From NCBI RefSeq assembly GCF_022818495.1, contig NZ_CP089291.1:1644501-1708500 (forward strand): a stretch of DNA of 64,000 bases, written 5' to 3'. Shown here piece after piece: positions 16,299-30,323 of this stretch (positions within the stretch are counted from its first letter, which is position 1; each line of letters opens with the position of its first letter). A program made the translations under genes and the position numbers. Under the pieces are notes generated by a model, which worked only from the letters and a program-made list of their open reading frames with translations, was not told the DNA's origin and did no database searches. This stretch comes from Fodinisporobacter ferrooxydans (lineage in GTDB: Bacteria > Bacillota > Bacilli > Tumebacillales > MYW30-H2).

Positions 16299-17758
16299 AC
16301 TTGAGTCTTGCAAAAATTTTGCTGTAGAAATTTGGCGAAGCCTGTCAAATCTTTAGAACCTTTGTCGCATTGAAAAAATAATAAAGGACACCTGTCATCT
16401 TTTGCGGAAATTATAAGTTACCACACAAATAATCCCAAAAGAGGAGATGTCCACTTTCATGGTAACTTTGTATTCTGCTATCGTCAAGTTTATTTTGGCA
16501 ATGCAATTGCAATTTACAGCGCCACAACGGAACCATCTCCTTCACATCATGCAAGGAATTATTTTGTGTGAAGGGCGTAAAACCATTACACAAATTCGAA
16601 GCTCTACGAATTCCTATCGTCATCTCAGTTGCATGACGAAATTCTTGAAACACTCACCTTGGTGTGTAAACCGAATGCAAAAACGCCGTATGCAGTTTTT
16701 GTTGGAAAAGATCAGGCGTAAGCATTCTAAAAAGGGAGATACCCGATCCATCGTATTCTTGATCATCGATGATACGAGCTGTAAAAAAGATGTTTCTACC
16801 AAACATATTGAAGCACTTGATTTTCATTTTTCCCATGATGAAGGGAAAGGTGTGTGGTCCCATTGTTTAGTTACCGCCCATCTTGTTAGCGAAGGGTATT
16901 CCTTCGCATGGGATTTCCGACCCTACTTTCGTGAGGGATACTGTAATGTCAACCAAATTCCATTCAAGAGCAAAAATGATTTGGCTCTGGAACTCATTCA
17001 AAGCTATGAAGCATCTGATGATGAGTTGGTTTATGTTCTAATGGATAGTTGGTATACCAGCAAGAAAATCATAGATGCATGTAATGCAAAAGGGTTTCAC
17101 ATTATTGCTGCCGTTAAAACCAATCGCAAAATCCGCCCTGCGGGCATTCGAATTCAGATTGCTGAATTTGCAACGAATTATATTCACCAGTCCGATCTCC
17201 ACTCTGTTACCGTGGGGAATCAGAACATGTACTGGGTATATGAATATGAAGGCCCGCTGGCAGACGTTGAAAATGTTAAAGTCTTGCTCTCCTGGGAAAA
17301 GGAATTCGATTCAAGCAAAACACCGTTTTGTATCCTTTGCACAGATCAAACGTTGGATCTCGAAACCATCCTTCGGTATTATCAAGTGCGCTGGAATATT
17401 GAAACCGGATATCGATATTTTAAGGAGATGCTAGGCTTTGACCAATATCAATTGCAATCGTTTTATGCCATTCAGCGTTATTGGGCAATTCAATTCTTGG
17501 TCTACAATTTTCTTGAATTACAACGAAACGAATGGTCCACTGAGCAGGATCCAATGACGTTAGGGGACGTAGTACGTCGAATTCGAAAGGAATATTTCGG
17601 ACAAATCGTTACCTACGTCTATCAACAAGCCCTAGCTCAACGACCTCTTTTCGAAGTGTTAGACGAATTGAAACTAAGTGCCTAATTGCTGTTTTTACGA
17701 ACACACTATACGTGTGCCCATTTTTCGGCCTAATCGGCCCAAAATGCAAGACTCAAGT
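16299..17758 (+). mobile_element. Complete insertion sequence, IS4/IS701-like, 1,460 bp
   Basis: Perfect 14-bp terminal inverted repeats ACTTGAGTCTTGCA lie at 16299-16312 and, inverted, at 17745-17758. They enclose one intact DDE transposase gene. Both flanks are runs of A (five before, seven after), so a short A-only target duplication is possible but cannot be sized. A GGCC-TAATC-GGCC hairpin lies just inside the right end. Confidence 0.85.
16459..17685 (+). CDS. DDE transposase, IS4/IS701-like
   Basis: About 408 residues. The catalytic triad can be placed at Asp near 105 (LIIDDTSCKKD), Asp near 197 (LMDSWYTSKK) and Glu near 315 in YQVRWNIETGYRYFKEMLG, which fits the Y-(2)-R-(3)-E-(6)-K signature of IS4-type enzymes. 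It cuts and rejoins the IS ends. GAGGAG abuts an ATG at 16447, while ATG at 16459 is 12 bases downstream; both starts are possible. The frame is unbroken, so the element may still be active. Confidence 0.9.
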   Translation: MVTLYSAIVKFILAMQLQFTAPQRNHLLHIMQGIILCEGRKTITQIRSSTNSYRHLSCMTKFLKHSPWCVNRMQKRRMQFLLEKIRRKHSKKGDTRSIVFLIIDDTSCKKDVSTKHIEALDFHFSHDEGKGVWSHCLVTAHLVSEGYSFAWDFRPYFREGYCNVNQIPFKSKNDLALELIQSYEASDDELVYVLMDSWYTSKKIIDACNAKGFHIIAAVKTNRKIRPAGIRIQIAEFATNYIHQSDLHSVTVGNQNMYWVYEYEGPLADVENVKVLLSWEKEFDSSKTPFCILCTDQTLDLETILRYYQVRWNIETGYRYFKEMLGFDQYQLQSFYAIQRYWAIQFLVYNFLELQRNEWSTEQDPMTLGDVVRRIRKEYFGQIVTYVYQQALAQRPLFEVLDELKLSA

Positions 17759-18349
17759 AAAAAAATTAAAAATTAAATTGAATAGAGGCCGCATATATAA
17801 TTTAGGTAGTACATGCAGTGTAAATCCTTTAAAAAACGGAAAACCAATCCTCGTGGATTCAGGAACTTACTTCATTCAATACTATTTGTGTGTATTAAGT
17901 ATGTGTGAACGAAAGAGTATACGTGATATCTACAGATCATTGACAGCAAAATCGTTTATTTTTGAAGAAATTTGTTTTGAAATAGAGGTTGTGATAAGAA
18001 TGTGTGTCGTGTTAAGATAGCACCTGTCGCTTTGAGAGAAGCGAATACTAAATGAAAATTAACGGTGTTTATGGTTGTATGGAAGAAGTAATAAAATGTG
18101 CGAAATAGAACATGTTAAAAAATATCCGTTGATTTTATTTTTCGAATATGTTAAATTATAAAAACGTCACTGCTTTGGCTGTGTCGGAATGATTTATGAA
18201 GTTCCTTGAAAACTAAACAAGTGCAGGGAGTTATTATGTAACTCCTGTCATTAGTCAGCAATGATTCTGACAGGGTCAAGTAATGAATAGGTAGCTCCAA
18301 CGACCTTCGGTTGCGGAGTAAATTCACACGAAGTGCTGAAGCACTAAGT
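17759..18349. other. rRNA operon upstream region
   Basis: No supported gene. A 102-codon frame at 17712-18020 begins inside the IS end and has no domain or RBS. The AT-rich stretch from 18100 holds the likely rRNA promoter, then a leader with TTCCTTGAAAACTAAACAAG near 18201, similar to pre-rRNA leader sequences of Bacillales. Confidence 0.6.
18129..18157 (+). promoter_or_regulatory. Candidate rRNA operon promoter
   Basis: TTGATT at 18129-18134 and TAAATT at 18152-18157 are 17 bases apart, in an AT-rich block about 195 bases before the 16S gene. Neither box is perfect; other promoters may exist upstream. Confidence 0.45.
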
Positions 18350-18350
18350 G

Positions 18351-23602
<5,252 letters not shown>

Positions 23603-23716
23603 AAACAAAAAGGTTTACGTGCGCAAAGGATACGATAGCATTCGCATCTGGTTTTGAGAGTGCATATCAATTATATAAAATGTGTATGAAGGAATTTTTC
23701 ATATAGCCTCTAGTAA
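23603..23716. other. 23S-tRNA gap without a 5S gene
   Basis: In Bacillales a 5S gene of about 117 bases normally follows 23S. These 114 bases have none of the conserved 5S segments, and none appears after the tRNA cluster either. Confidence 0.8.
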
Positions 23717-23809
23717 GGATGGATACTCAAGTGGCCGAAGAGGGCGGTTTGCTAAACCGTTAGGAGGATATAAATTCTCGCGAGGGTTCAAATCCCTCTC
23801 CATCCGCCA
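23717..23809 (+). tRNA. tRNA-Ser (GCT)
   Basis: 93 nt with a long variable arm. The acceptor GGATGGA / TCCATCC closes, the anticodon loop has GCT in GGTTTGCTAAACC, the T arm is GAGGGTTCAAATCCCTC and CCA is encoded. Confidence 0.96.
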
Positions 23810-23826
23810 GCTTTATTATTTGTTTT

Positions 23827-23906
23827 GCGGGTGTGGCGGAATTGGCAGACGCACTGGATTTAGGTTCCAGCGGGCGACCGTGGGGGTTCAAGTCCCTCCA
23901 CCCGCA
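23827..23906 (+). tRNA. tRNA-Leu (TAG)
   Basis: Acceptor GCGGGTG / CACCCGC with discriminator A; the anticodon loop TTTAGGT between CTGGA and TCCAG gives TAG. The variable arm is long, as expected for Leu. CCA is not encoded. Confidence 0.95.
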
Positions 23907-23938
23907 TTTTCTTGCTTGTTGTATTCAAAAAAATATAT

Positions 23939-24015
23939 GTGCCCTTAGCTCAGCTGGATAGAGCGTTTGACTACGAATCAAAAGGTCGGGAGTTCGAATC
24001 TCTCAGGGCACGCCA
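23939..24015 (+). tRNA. tRNA-Arg (ACG)
   Basis: Acceptor GTGCCCT / AGGGCAC, D arm GCTCAGCTGGATAGAGC, and the anticodon stem-loop TTTGA-CTACGAA-TCAAA with ACG. CCA is encoded. Confidence 0.96.
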
Positions 24016-24019
24016 TTAT

Positions 24020-24095
<76 letters not shown>

Positions 24096-24272
24096 TAACT
24101 GTTGTCATTCTCTTCTAGAACAATCGCAGGCCAAATAGTATATCCAAGACCATTTATCACCATTTCTCTGCAAGTTTCCATTTTATCCACTTCCATTGCA
24201 ATCTTCGGTGGTTTTGAAACGACCTTAAATTAACCTCCCGTTAAAGTTGAACAGCCATACCGAACAAAAACT

Positions 24273-24752
24273 TTATTTTATAGGCATAATTCGCCCGTGT
24301 GTCATTCCGACTAATTCATCTGGTGTTAATTCAAATACTGCTTTGGGATGCCCTGCTGCAGCCCATATTGTGTTGAATTGAAAGAGGTCTTCGTCAACTA
24401 TTGTCAAAATGGTTTCTATATGCCCGAGTGGCGCAACCCCGCCAATTACAAACCCGGTGCGTTCACGTACAAAATCTGCATCGGCTTTTCCAAGTTTGTC
24501 ATTTAACTGATTGGCAATTTGCTTCTCATTCACACGATTCACCCCGCTAGCAACAACCAGTAGCGGCTTGTCTGAATTTTTGAGATGGAAAATAATCGAC
24601 TTAGCAATTTGTGCAACCTCACAACCGATAGCTTCTGCAGCTTCTTGGGCAGTTCGCGCGCTGTCCGGTAATTCCACAACTTTATTTGAATATCCCAATT
24701 CTAACAATTTGTCTTGCACCCGTTGTGCACTTTCTTTTAGCTGATTCGTCAA
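24273..24752 (-). CDS. YbaK/EbsC-type aminoacyl-tRNA deacylase
   Basis: 159 residues, the usual length for a YbaK domain. Characteristic parts are TAQEAAEAIGCEVAQIAKSIIF, the LVVASGVNRVNEKQI segment with the conserved Lys nearby, GFVIGGVAPLGH, and WAAAGHPKAVFELTPDEL. Family members hydrolyse mischarged tRNAs such as Cys-tRNA(Pro) or Ala-tRNA(Pro) in trans. TTG at 24752 is chosen since GGAGGG lies 7 bases upstream; the frame extends to ATG 24785 without an RBS there. It stands alone, downstream of the tRNA cluster and convergent with it. The exact tRNA substrate is unknown. Confidence 0.88.
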   Translation of the reverse strand: MTNQLKESAQRVQDKLLELGYSNKVVELPDSARTAQEAAEAIGCEVAQIAKSIIFHLKNSDKPLLVVASGVNRVNEKQIANQLNDKLGKADADFVRERTGFVIGGVAPLGHIETILTIVDEDLFQFNTIWAAAGHPKAVFELTPDELVGMTHGRIMPIK

Positions 24753-24903
24753 AGCAAATCCCTCCGTATATGATGAATTTTTCATAATTCGACTCTAAAA
24801 ATGCATGACTATCCGTGCCTTTCTATATTGTTCGGAACAAAGTATGTTTGGATTTTAACTGCAATACTTTAACCGAAACGATTTCATCCATTTTTGGTCC
24901 ATT

Positions 24904-25809
24904 TCAAGATACGGTATTCTCTCGTTGAGGAATTCGTTTTTCCAGGATCCCCGTTACAAGAACGACTGCAATCAATATGACAAAAAGCCCTAAAATTTCA
25001 TTCCACGCAATCTTTTCATGTAAGAAAACAGCGCCCCAGATAATTCCGAAACCGGGGACTAAAAATGTAACAGTAAGTGTTTTCGTCCCGCCGATTTTTG
25101 CCAAAAGGCGAAAATAAATGATATACGCGAGCGCTGTACACACAATTGCTAGTGCCAGTGTGGAAAAAACAATCAACTGTCCAGGCGCATGTTGCGGCAA
25201 AAATGCAAGACTGAATGGAAGCAAGAAAATAGAAGCGCCTAATTGCTGACCGTAAGCAGCAGTGATCGGATGCATGCCGGCTGTAATACGTCTGGCATAA
25301 ATGGTGCCAATACTATAACAAAAAGCAGCACCGAGGGATGCAGCGATAAACAGACCGTTGCCATGTGCAGATGAGGAATCTGAGGAGACAGGACCAACGC
25401 TTGTCAAAATGATCACACCTGCGATACCTGCTATAATGCCCGCTAATTTACTTGGCGTGATTTTTTCATTCAATACAATAGCTGACACGACTAATGAAAA
25501 AAGTGGGGTAGTCGCATTTAAAATCGATGAAAGTCCGGATGAAAGTTTCAATTCAGCTGTAGCAATCAAAACAAAGGGGATGGCAGCATTAATTGCACCG
25601 ACTCCGATCAAATGCAGGATCGTTTTCCAAGGGATTTTCCATGATCGAATTTTCCAAACGAAAAATGCCAACGCAGCCGTTGCGATGACCACACGTAACT
25701 CGATTAAAACAATCGGGCCCAAGACAGGTGCAGCAATTCTCATGAACAGAAATGAACCGCCCCATAGTGCACCTAAGCAAATAATCCAAAGAAAATCTAT
25801 AATTTCCAC
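24904..25809 (-). CDS. EamA/DMT-family transporter
   Basis: 301 residues with about ten membrane spans in two EamA repeats (about 5-137 and 150-292). Typical wording is ALWGGSFLFMRIAAPVLGPI at the N-terminus and the repeat-end motif IGVGAINAAIPFVLIATAEL. GTG at 25809 follows GGAGG by 9 bases. The family exports amino acids and other small metabolites; the substrate cannot be named. It is a single minus-strand gene without operon partners, 118 bases upstream of the YbaK gene in transcription order. Confidence 0.9.
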   Translation of the reverse strand: MEIIDFLWIICLGALWGGSFLFMRIAAPVLGPIVLIELRVVIATAALAFFVWKIRSWKIPWKTILHLIGVGAINAAIPFVLIATAELKLSSGLSSILNATTPLFSLVVSAIVLNEKITPSKLAGIIAGIAGVIILTSVGPVSSDSSSAHGNGLFIAASLGAAFCYSIGTIYARRITAGMHPITAAYGQQLGASIFLLPFSLAFLPQHAPGQLIVFSTLALAIVCTALAYIIYFRLLAKIGGTKTLTVTFLVPGFGIIWGAVFLHEKIAWNEILGLFVILIAVVLVTGILEKRIPQRENTVS

Positions 25810-26042
25810 TGTTTCGAACCTCCGAACTTTTTACTAACTCAATAATAGAGGATAGCTAAAGAATCGTAAATGTATCATTAGGAAGAAAATTTTGCATGGC
25901 ACATGTCCCAAACAAATTATTTTCCAATGAATACACTAATAGCAAAACAAATCCGTTGTTTAAACCATTCAAAATGGCAAAAGCGCGGGATACTCAATCG
26001 TTTTATAAGACTTCTGCCAGAAAGAGATGAAGGTGGTAGGCT

Positions 26043-26363
26043 GTGAGATTTGATACATTTTTGAAAATGGGTTCTTATCTAGCAGACATTTGGAAGCATG
26101 AATCCTTTCAGGAAATGTCCAAAATGGTTCATAAGGGAATTCGACGCAGAATGGATTCCTATGATTCCAGTGATCGATATTTATCGCATCCCTATTCCTC
26201 GATGAATCCAAATCGTCCGCAAAAACGACAGTCGGATCGGAAACAAATGTTACTGCCACAACAACAGAATAGAAAAAATTTAGGAGAGTTAATTACTCCC
26301 GAGACGATACAATCCGCTTTTCAATTGCATCAGACGATTAAAAAATTTTTAGATCATAAATAA
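26043..26363 (+). CDS. Hypothetical small basic protein
   Basis: 106 residues from GTG 26043, with AAGGTGG 6 bases upstream. The N-terminal 35 residues look helical and amphipathic; the middle is a basic, Gln/Pro/Arg-rich linker (HPYSSMNPNRPQKRQSDRKQ); the C-terminus forms a second helix (TPETIQSAFQLHQTIKKFL). No membrane segment or catalytic motif is visible. A perfect terminator directly behind the stop supports a real gene. It is not recognised; the layout recalls small spore-coat or sporulation proteins of Bacillales, but that is only an impression. Confidence 0.6.
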   Translation: MRFDTFLKMGSYLADIWKHESFQEMSKMVHKGIRRRMDSYDSSDRYLSHPYSSMNPNRPQKRQSDRKQMLLPQQQNRKNLGELITPETIQSAFQLHQTIKKFLDHK

Positions 26364-26388
26364 GTTTGAGAACATGCATTTGAGGGGC

Positions 26389-26424
26389 AATTCCACAAAA
26401 GGGAACATTTTGTGGAATTTTTTT
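26389..26424 (+). terminator. Terminator after the small basic protein gene
   Basis: Perfect 12-bp stem AATTCCACAAAA / TTTTGTGGAATT with a GGGAACA loop, followed by a T tract. Confidence 0.92.
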
Positions 26425-26602
26425 GTGTTATGCAGAATCGCAGAATAGAAATTCTCGTAAAGTAGCAGATTCAATCTTTTTGAGTATCCTCTGTATCTTC
26501 TGTATCTTCTGTAGCTCTCTATTAGAAAAGTGGAAAATAGACAAGAAACAAAAATTCAGAGACAATATATATATACTAGATAATTGTAAGGGGCAGCTCA
26601 AT

Positions 26603-27220
26603 GTGAATCAGCGAACAAAGGGTCAGGCAGGACCGAAAGAATCGGATGGTGCTTGGACAATTGAATCTCCCTCTGCGCTCGTACAAGGATTGGCCAAGGA
26701 AAGCCGATTTTACTACCAGGGAAAACCGTTTATCATTCAGATCGTACGTCCTCAGAATGGGCAGGCCTCTCCTAAAAAAGGCCATGTAGCAATGGAATTC
26801 AAAGATGGCAAACTTCGAATCATTTGGCTGCCAGATATAAACAGACCGCATCCATTACTTGTGCGCAGGGTATTGTTGGAATGGTACAAACAAAATGCCA
26901 GACAATTGATTCCGGAAAGAGTTCGATTGCTTAGCAAACGAATGAATCTTTCCTATAATCGGATTACATTGAAAGATCAAAAGACCCGTTGGGGAAGTTG
27001 CTCTTCTTTGCGAAATTTGAATTTTAATTGGCGGCTCATCATGGCTCCACCGGATGTTTTGGATTACGTAGTCATACATGAATTGGCCCATTTGCGCGAA
27101 ATGAATCATTCCAAACAGTTTTGGTCTATAGTCGAGCAGTTTATGCCACAGTATCGTATACACAAAGATTGGCTGAAAGAAAATGGAGCACAATTGTTTA
27201 CACTGAAGGGCGATGTATAA
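26603..27220 (+). CDS. YgjP-like metallopeptidase (M48/SprT-related, DUF45)
   Basis: 205 residues. The zinc site is HELAH at about 159-163, with the third ligand His about six residues later in NHSKQFW; the strand before it, KTRWGSCSSLRNLNFNWRL, is the family hallmark. YgjP-type proteins are soluble zinc peptidases, often near restriction or repair genes, with unclear substrates. GTG at 26603 follows AAGGGG by 9 bases. An upstream extension of the frame to 26423 would encode a poor-quality hydrophobic start and has no RBS. The MOSC gene follows after 48 bases on the same strand, so co-transcription is possible. Confidence 0.88.
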   Translation: MNQRTKGQAGPKESDGAWTIESPSALVQGLAKESRFYYQGKPFIIQIVRPQNGQASPKKGHVAMEFKDGKLRIIWLPDINRPHPLLVRRVLLEWYKQNARQLIPERVRLLSKRMNLSYNRITLKDQKTRWGSCSSLRNLNFNWRLIMAPPDVLDYVVIHELAHLREMNHSKQFWSIVEQFMPQYRIHKDWLKENGAQLFTLKGDV

Positions 27221-27268
27221 AGATTCGATACATAGATGTATCCAATATAAAATCCAGGAGGGACGAAT

Positions 27269-27910
27269 ATGCAGATCAAATCGATTAATGTTGGAGTTCC
27301 GGCGCCAATGGTGTATGCCGATCAAGAGATTGCGACGGGGATTTTTAAACAGTCGGTAGGCGCAAAGGCTGTTTTTTTGGATTTGATCAATATAGCCGGG
27401 GACAGGCAAGCAGATCTGGTCAACCACGGCGGGAAAGATAAGGCCGTTTGTTTGTATCCCTACGATCATTATCCGTATTGGGAGAAGCGCTTAGGGAGAA
27501 AGCTGCCATTTGCATCCTTTGGCGAAAATCTTACAGCAGCGGACATAACAGAAGAAAGTGTATGCATCGGTGATGTATACCAATTGGGTGATGCGATTGT
27601 TCAGATCAGCCAACCTCGTCAACCTTGCTACAAACTGGCCACACGCTTTCAAATACCCGACATGGTGGATCAAATTCGCATGAATGGATACAGCGGGTTT
27701 TATATGCGAGTGCTCAAGCCTGGCATGATTTCCATTGAAAAAGGAATAAACATAATGGAAAAACATCCGGAAGGGATAACGGTAGCATTCACAAATCATA
27801 TTATGTTTCACGATCGATTCAACCGGGAAGCATTACTACAATTGATTCATTTGGATGTACTTGCAGAAAGTTGGAAAAAGACCTTTCGAGAGCGACTGGA
27901 ATCCCTTTAA
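27269..27910 (+). CDS. MOSC domain protein, YiiM-like
   Basis: 213 residues. The MOSC core shows HGGKDKAVCLYPYDHYPYW, SFGENLTAADI and the conserved Cys near 120 in QPRQPCYKLA, which binds the molybdenum cofactor sulfur. YiiM proteins reduce N-hydroxylated bases such as 6-hydroxylaminopurine, and related MOSC proteins handle Moco-linked sulfur. The RBS is AGGAGGG before ATG 27269. A nitrite/sulfite reductase gene lies beyond the next intergenic repeat, so this may belong to a redox or sulfur group. YiiM identity is a family-level reading. Confidence 0.9.
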   Translation: MQIKSINVGVPAPMVYADQEIATGIFKQSVGAKAVFLDLINIAGDRQADLVNHGGKDKAVCLYPYDHYPYWEKRLGRKLPFASFGENLTAADITEESVCIGDVYQLGDAIVQISQPRQPCYKLATRFQIPDMVDQIRMNGYSGFYMRVLKPGMISIEKGINIMEKHPEGITVAFTNHIMFHDRFNREALLQLIHLDVLAESWKKTFRERLESL

Positions 27911-28070
27911 GTGCGTGTTCAAAAAGTGGTTAAGTAAGACACAAGGAGTGCGAAGTCGAAGCACGAAAAGGCGACGGAGTGTACGTGTTTGGTACATGAG
28001 TAAGCTTTTTTGGGATTCGACAAAGCAATCCGCCGTGGAGTTTTGACTACTTTTTGAACATCCTCTTTAA
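27907..28070. repeat. 164-bp repeat element with GTTCAAAAAGT inverted ends, long copy
   Basis: It runs from TTAAGTGCGTGTTCAAAAAG to CTACTTTTTGAACATCCTC. GTTCAAAAAGT and ACTTTTTGAAC are terminal inverted repeats. The interior has small hairpins: GTGC-N9-GCAC, TGTAC-N7-GTACA and GGATT-N9-AATCC. A 43-bp version with the interior missing occurs at 30281-30323. MITE-like mobile repeat or structured RNA are the main options. Confidence 0.75.
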
Positions 28071-28094
28071 AAATTTCGTTTCCGTTTTATTTTG

Positions 28095-28133
28095 CACTTG
28101 CTATCTTCACTTCATGGCAAGTGTCTTTTTTTT
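28095..28133 (+). terminator. Terminator before the reductase gene
   Basis: CACTTGC / GCAAGTG stem with a 15-base loop, followed by TCTTTTTTTT. It ends transcription from the MOSC side. Confidence 0.8.
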
Positions 28134-28155
28134 GATTGGATCTTTTGAATGGGAG

Positions 28156-28184
28156 TTTACAGAATGCAAGAAAACCTGTATGAT
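28156..28184 (+). promoter_or_regulatory. Sigma-A-type promoter of the nitrite/sulfite reductase operon
   Basis: TTTACA (28156-28161) and TATGAT (28179-28184) are exactly 17 bases apart, 50 bases before the reductase start and just after the terminator. Confidence 0.75.
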
Positions 28185-28233
28185 ATTAATATTAGTAATC
28201 CGAGTAGTTTAGTTTGAAATTGGAGGTACCCTG

Positions 28234-29880
28234 ATGGCAACTTATACAAAAGTTTGGGCAGAAGATACAAGCAAGTTAAATAAACTAGAGTTGGCAAAAT
28301 TAGAAAAAGATGGACTTGATGTCATTGCAGACGTTTATCGATATGCAAATTTAGGCTTTGATGCAATTACTCCTGATGACATGGATCGGTTCAAGTGGGC
28401 GGGTATTTATCAGCAAAAACCGAAAACCGGCCATTTCATGATGCGTGTGCGCATCCATTCAGGTGTCCTGTCCACGAAACAGGCGCGGGCGATTGCAGGC
28501 ATCAGCCGTGATTATGGACGGAATTTGATCGATGTAACGACACGCCAGGCGGTTCAGTTCCATTGGCTGCAAATCCAGGATATGCCGGATATTTTCGGAC
28601 GCTTGGCGGCAGTCGGTTTGTCTTCCTTCGAAGCGTGCGGCGACTGCCCGCGTACATTTATCGGCAATCCGCTTGCAGGGATCGATCCGGACGAATTGAT
28701 GGATACCCGTCCGCTGATTGAAGAGTTATCCAAGGCGCTGCATTTAAATCGGGAATTTTCCAATCTTCCGCGCAAATACAAAGTATCTTTGTCTGCAAAT
28801 GTGTACAATACGTCACATGCGGAAATCAACGATTTGGCATTTGTGCCTGCTACAAAAGAGATCGATGGAGAAGAAGTGGTTGGTTTCCATATTCTCGTCG
28901 GCGGCGGATTATCTACAAAGCCGCATTTGGCATTGCCGATCGATATATTTGTCCGTCCTGAAGATGTAGTAAAAGTAGCGCTTGGCGTTACTACAATCTT
29001 CCGGGATTATGGCTATCGGGAAAAGCGTACACATGCCCGTTTCAAATTCTTGGTGGCTGACTGGGGAGCAGATACGTTTTTGGAAAAATTGACGGAAATC
29101 ATCGGGCCGATGCCTTCGCGCGGGGTCGATCAAGGAAAAGGATGGAACGCTGGTTACTTTACAGGTGTTCATCCGCAGAAACAAGAGGGACTGTCATATA
29201 TCGGACTCTCGATCCAAGTGGGCCGTTTAAGCGCGGAAGAGTTGTTCGAGTTGGCTGATTTGGCAGACCGTTATGGCAATGGGGAACTGCGGACATGTAA
29301 TTCCCAAAATATTATTCTGCCGAACATTCCGAATGAAAAAATCGACGAAGTATTGGCGGAACCATTGTTAAAGCGTCTCACTCCTTTTCCAAAACTGTTT
29401 GCCGGCCACGTGATTTCTTGTACGGGTAATGAGTTTTGCAACTTGGCCGTCACGGAAACAAAAGAGCGGATGAAAGCAATCTCCAATTATTTGGATGAGC
29501 ATGTCGAATTGGATACGCCAGTCCGAATTCATGTGAATGGCTGTCCGAACTCTTGCGGCCAGCAACAAATCGCGGACATCGGTTTGCAGGGTGCATTAGT
29601 GAAAAAACCGGATGGCGTGCGTGATGCGTTTGATATTTTTGTTGGCGGTACACTGGGGCCGGATGCAAGATTCAACACGAAGCTAAAAGGCAGAGTGGAA
29701 GGGGACTTGGTCGGACCGGTTCTGGAACGCCTCATTCTTTTCTACAAAACGGAACGTACGCCGAATGAGTTGTTTTATCAATTTGTTGCGCGTGTTGGAA
29801 TTCCGGCAATGCAACAAAAGCTAGACCAAGCGATCGCTGAAGTGGCAGAAGTGCAAGAAGTAGCAGCAGGAAAGGAATAA
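28234..29880 (+). CDS. Nitrite/sulfite reductase (siroheme, ferredoxin-type)
   Basis: 548 residues with two ferrodoxin-like halves (PKTGHFMMRVRIHSG near the start; HPQKQEGLSYIGLSIQVGRL in the middle). The [4Fe-4S]/siroheme ligands are Cys396 and Cys402 in CTGNEFCNLA, and Cys437 and Cys441 in NGCPNSCGQ. It reduces nitrite to ammonia or sulfite to sulfide by six electrons in the cytoplasm. The RBS is GGAGG before ATG 28234. The neighbours (DUF3906-like protein, rhodanese, rhodanese-MBL protein) favour a sulfur role; no nitrate genes are seen. Which anion is used cannot be settled from sequence alone. Confidence 0.92.
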   Translation: MATYTKVWAEDTSKLNKLELAKLEKDGLDVIADVYRYANLGFDAITPDDMDRFKWAGIYQQKPKTGHFMMRVRIHSGVLSTKQARAIAGISRDYGRNLIDVTTRQAVQFHWLQIQDMPDIFGRLAAVGLSSFEACGDCPRTFIGNPLAGIDPDELMDTRPLIEELSKALHLNREFSNLPRKYKVSLSANVYNTSHAEINDLAFVPATKEIDGEEVVGFHILVGGGLSTKPHLALPIDIFVRPEDVVKVALGVTTIFRDYGYREKRTHARFKFLVADWGADTFLEKLTEIIGPMPSRGVDQGKGWNAGYFTGVHPQKQEGLSYIGLSIQVGRLSAEELFELADLADRYGNGELRTCNSQNIILPNIPNEKIDEVLAEPLLKRLTPFPKLFAGHVISCTGNEFCNLAVTETKERMKAISNYLDEHVELDTPVRIHVNGCPNSCGQQQIADIGLQGALVKKPDGVRDAFDIFVGGTLGPDARFNTKLKGRVEGDLVGPVLERLILFYKTERTPNELFYQFVARVGIPAMQQKLDQAIAEVAEVQEVAAGKE

Positions 29881-29894
29881 GTGTGGAGTTCCCC

Positions 29895-30101
29895 ATGTTT
29901 CTTTATAAATTAGAATGTCAGATAGCTGAGCACGGACTGACAACGGTTATTTTAGCAGCAAATGATGACCATTCTGCCTTGGAGTTGGCAGAACAATTAG
30001 TAAAACGGCAGTTTTTAACATCTGTTGCGATTGAAGAAACAGCCTTGCTTGAGAAAAAACCGGTAAAATCGGGAGCCGGTTATTTTCTTGACCGCAATTG
30101 A
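29895..30101 (+). CDS. DUF3906-like small protein
   Basis: 68 residues from ATG 29895, with GGAG 6 bases upstream. It begins only 14 bases after the reductase stop, so it is in the same operon. The pattern MFLYKLECQIAEHGLTTVILAANDDHSALELAEQLVKRQFL and the ending EKKPVKSGAGYFL resemble Bacillales DUF3906 proteins found beside sulfite reductase genes; this is from memory and not searched. It lacks cysteines beyond Cys near 8 and has no membrane segment. A reductase accessory role is inferred from position only. Confidence 0.7.
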   Translation: MFLYKLECQIAEHGLTTVILAANDDHSALELAEQLVKRQFLTSVAIEETALLEKKPVKSGAGYFLDRN

Positions 30102-30151
30102 ATACTTGGCAGCAAATTCGATCGAAATTCAAAAATATCTGCAATTGTTCC

Positions 30152-30187
30152 AACAGGTGATGGGTTCGTGTCCTTCACCTGTTTTTT
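30152..30187 (+). terminator. Terminator of the reductase operon
   Basis: AACAGGTGA / TCACCTGTT stem with a 14-base loop and a TTTTTT run. Confidence 0.85.
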
Positions 30188-30203
30188 GCGCGTGAAAACA
30201 GTT

Positions 30204-30232
30204 TTGGATAACCTCTGTTTTTTTGATATACT
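30204..30232 (+). promoter_or_regulatory. Promoter of the rhodanese gene
   Basis: TTGGAT (30204-30209) and TATACT (30227-30232) are 17 bases apart. The resulting leader of about 115 bases contains the short repeat copy at 30281-30323. Confidence 0.65.
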
Positions 30233-30280
30233 ATCAGCAATTATAAGTGACATAACTGTATAAGCTTAGTTTCACTTTAA

Positions 30281-30323
30281 GTGCGTGTTCAAAAAGCGAC
30301 TACTTTTTGAACATCCTCTTTAA
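30281..30323. repeat. Short copy of the GTTCAAAAAGT repeat
   Basis: It has both ends of the 164-bp element at 27907 but lacks about 120 interior bases, forming one hairpin of GTTCAAAAAG and CTTTTTGAAC. It is flanked by near-identical direct repeats TAAGCTTRGTTT (30261-30272 and 30321-30332). Confidence 0.8.

Noticed and set aside
17712-18020. 102-codon frame running out of the IS right end
   Set aside because: It begins inside the IS terminus, lacks an RBS and recognisable domain, and is AT-rich filler before the rRNA promoter.
25969-26259. Minus-strand frame opposite the small basic protein
   Set aside because: The plus-strand frame has an RBS and a perfect terminator; the minus frame has neither.
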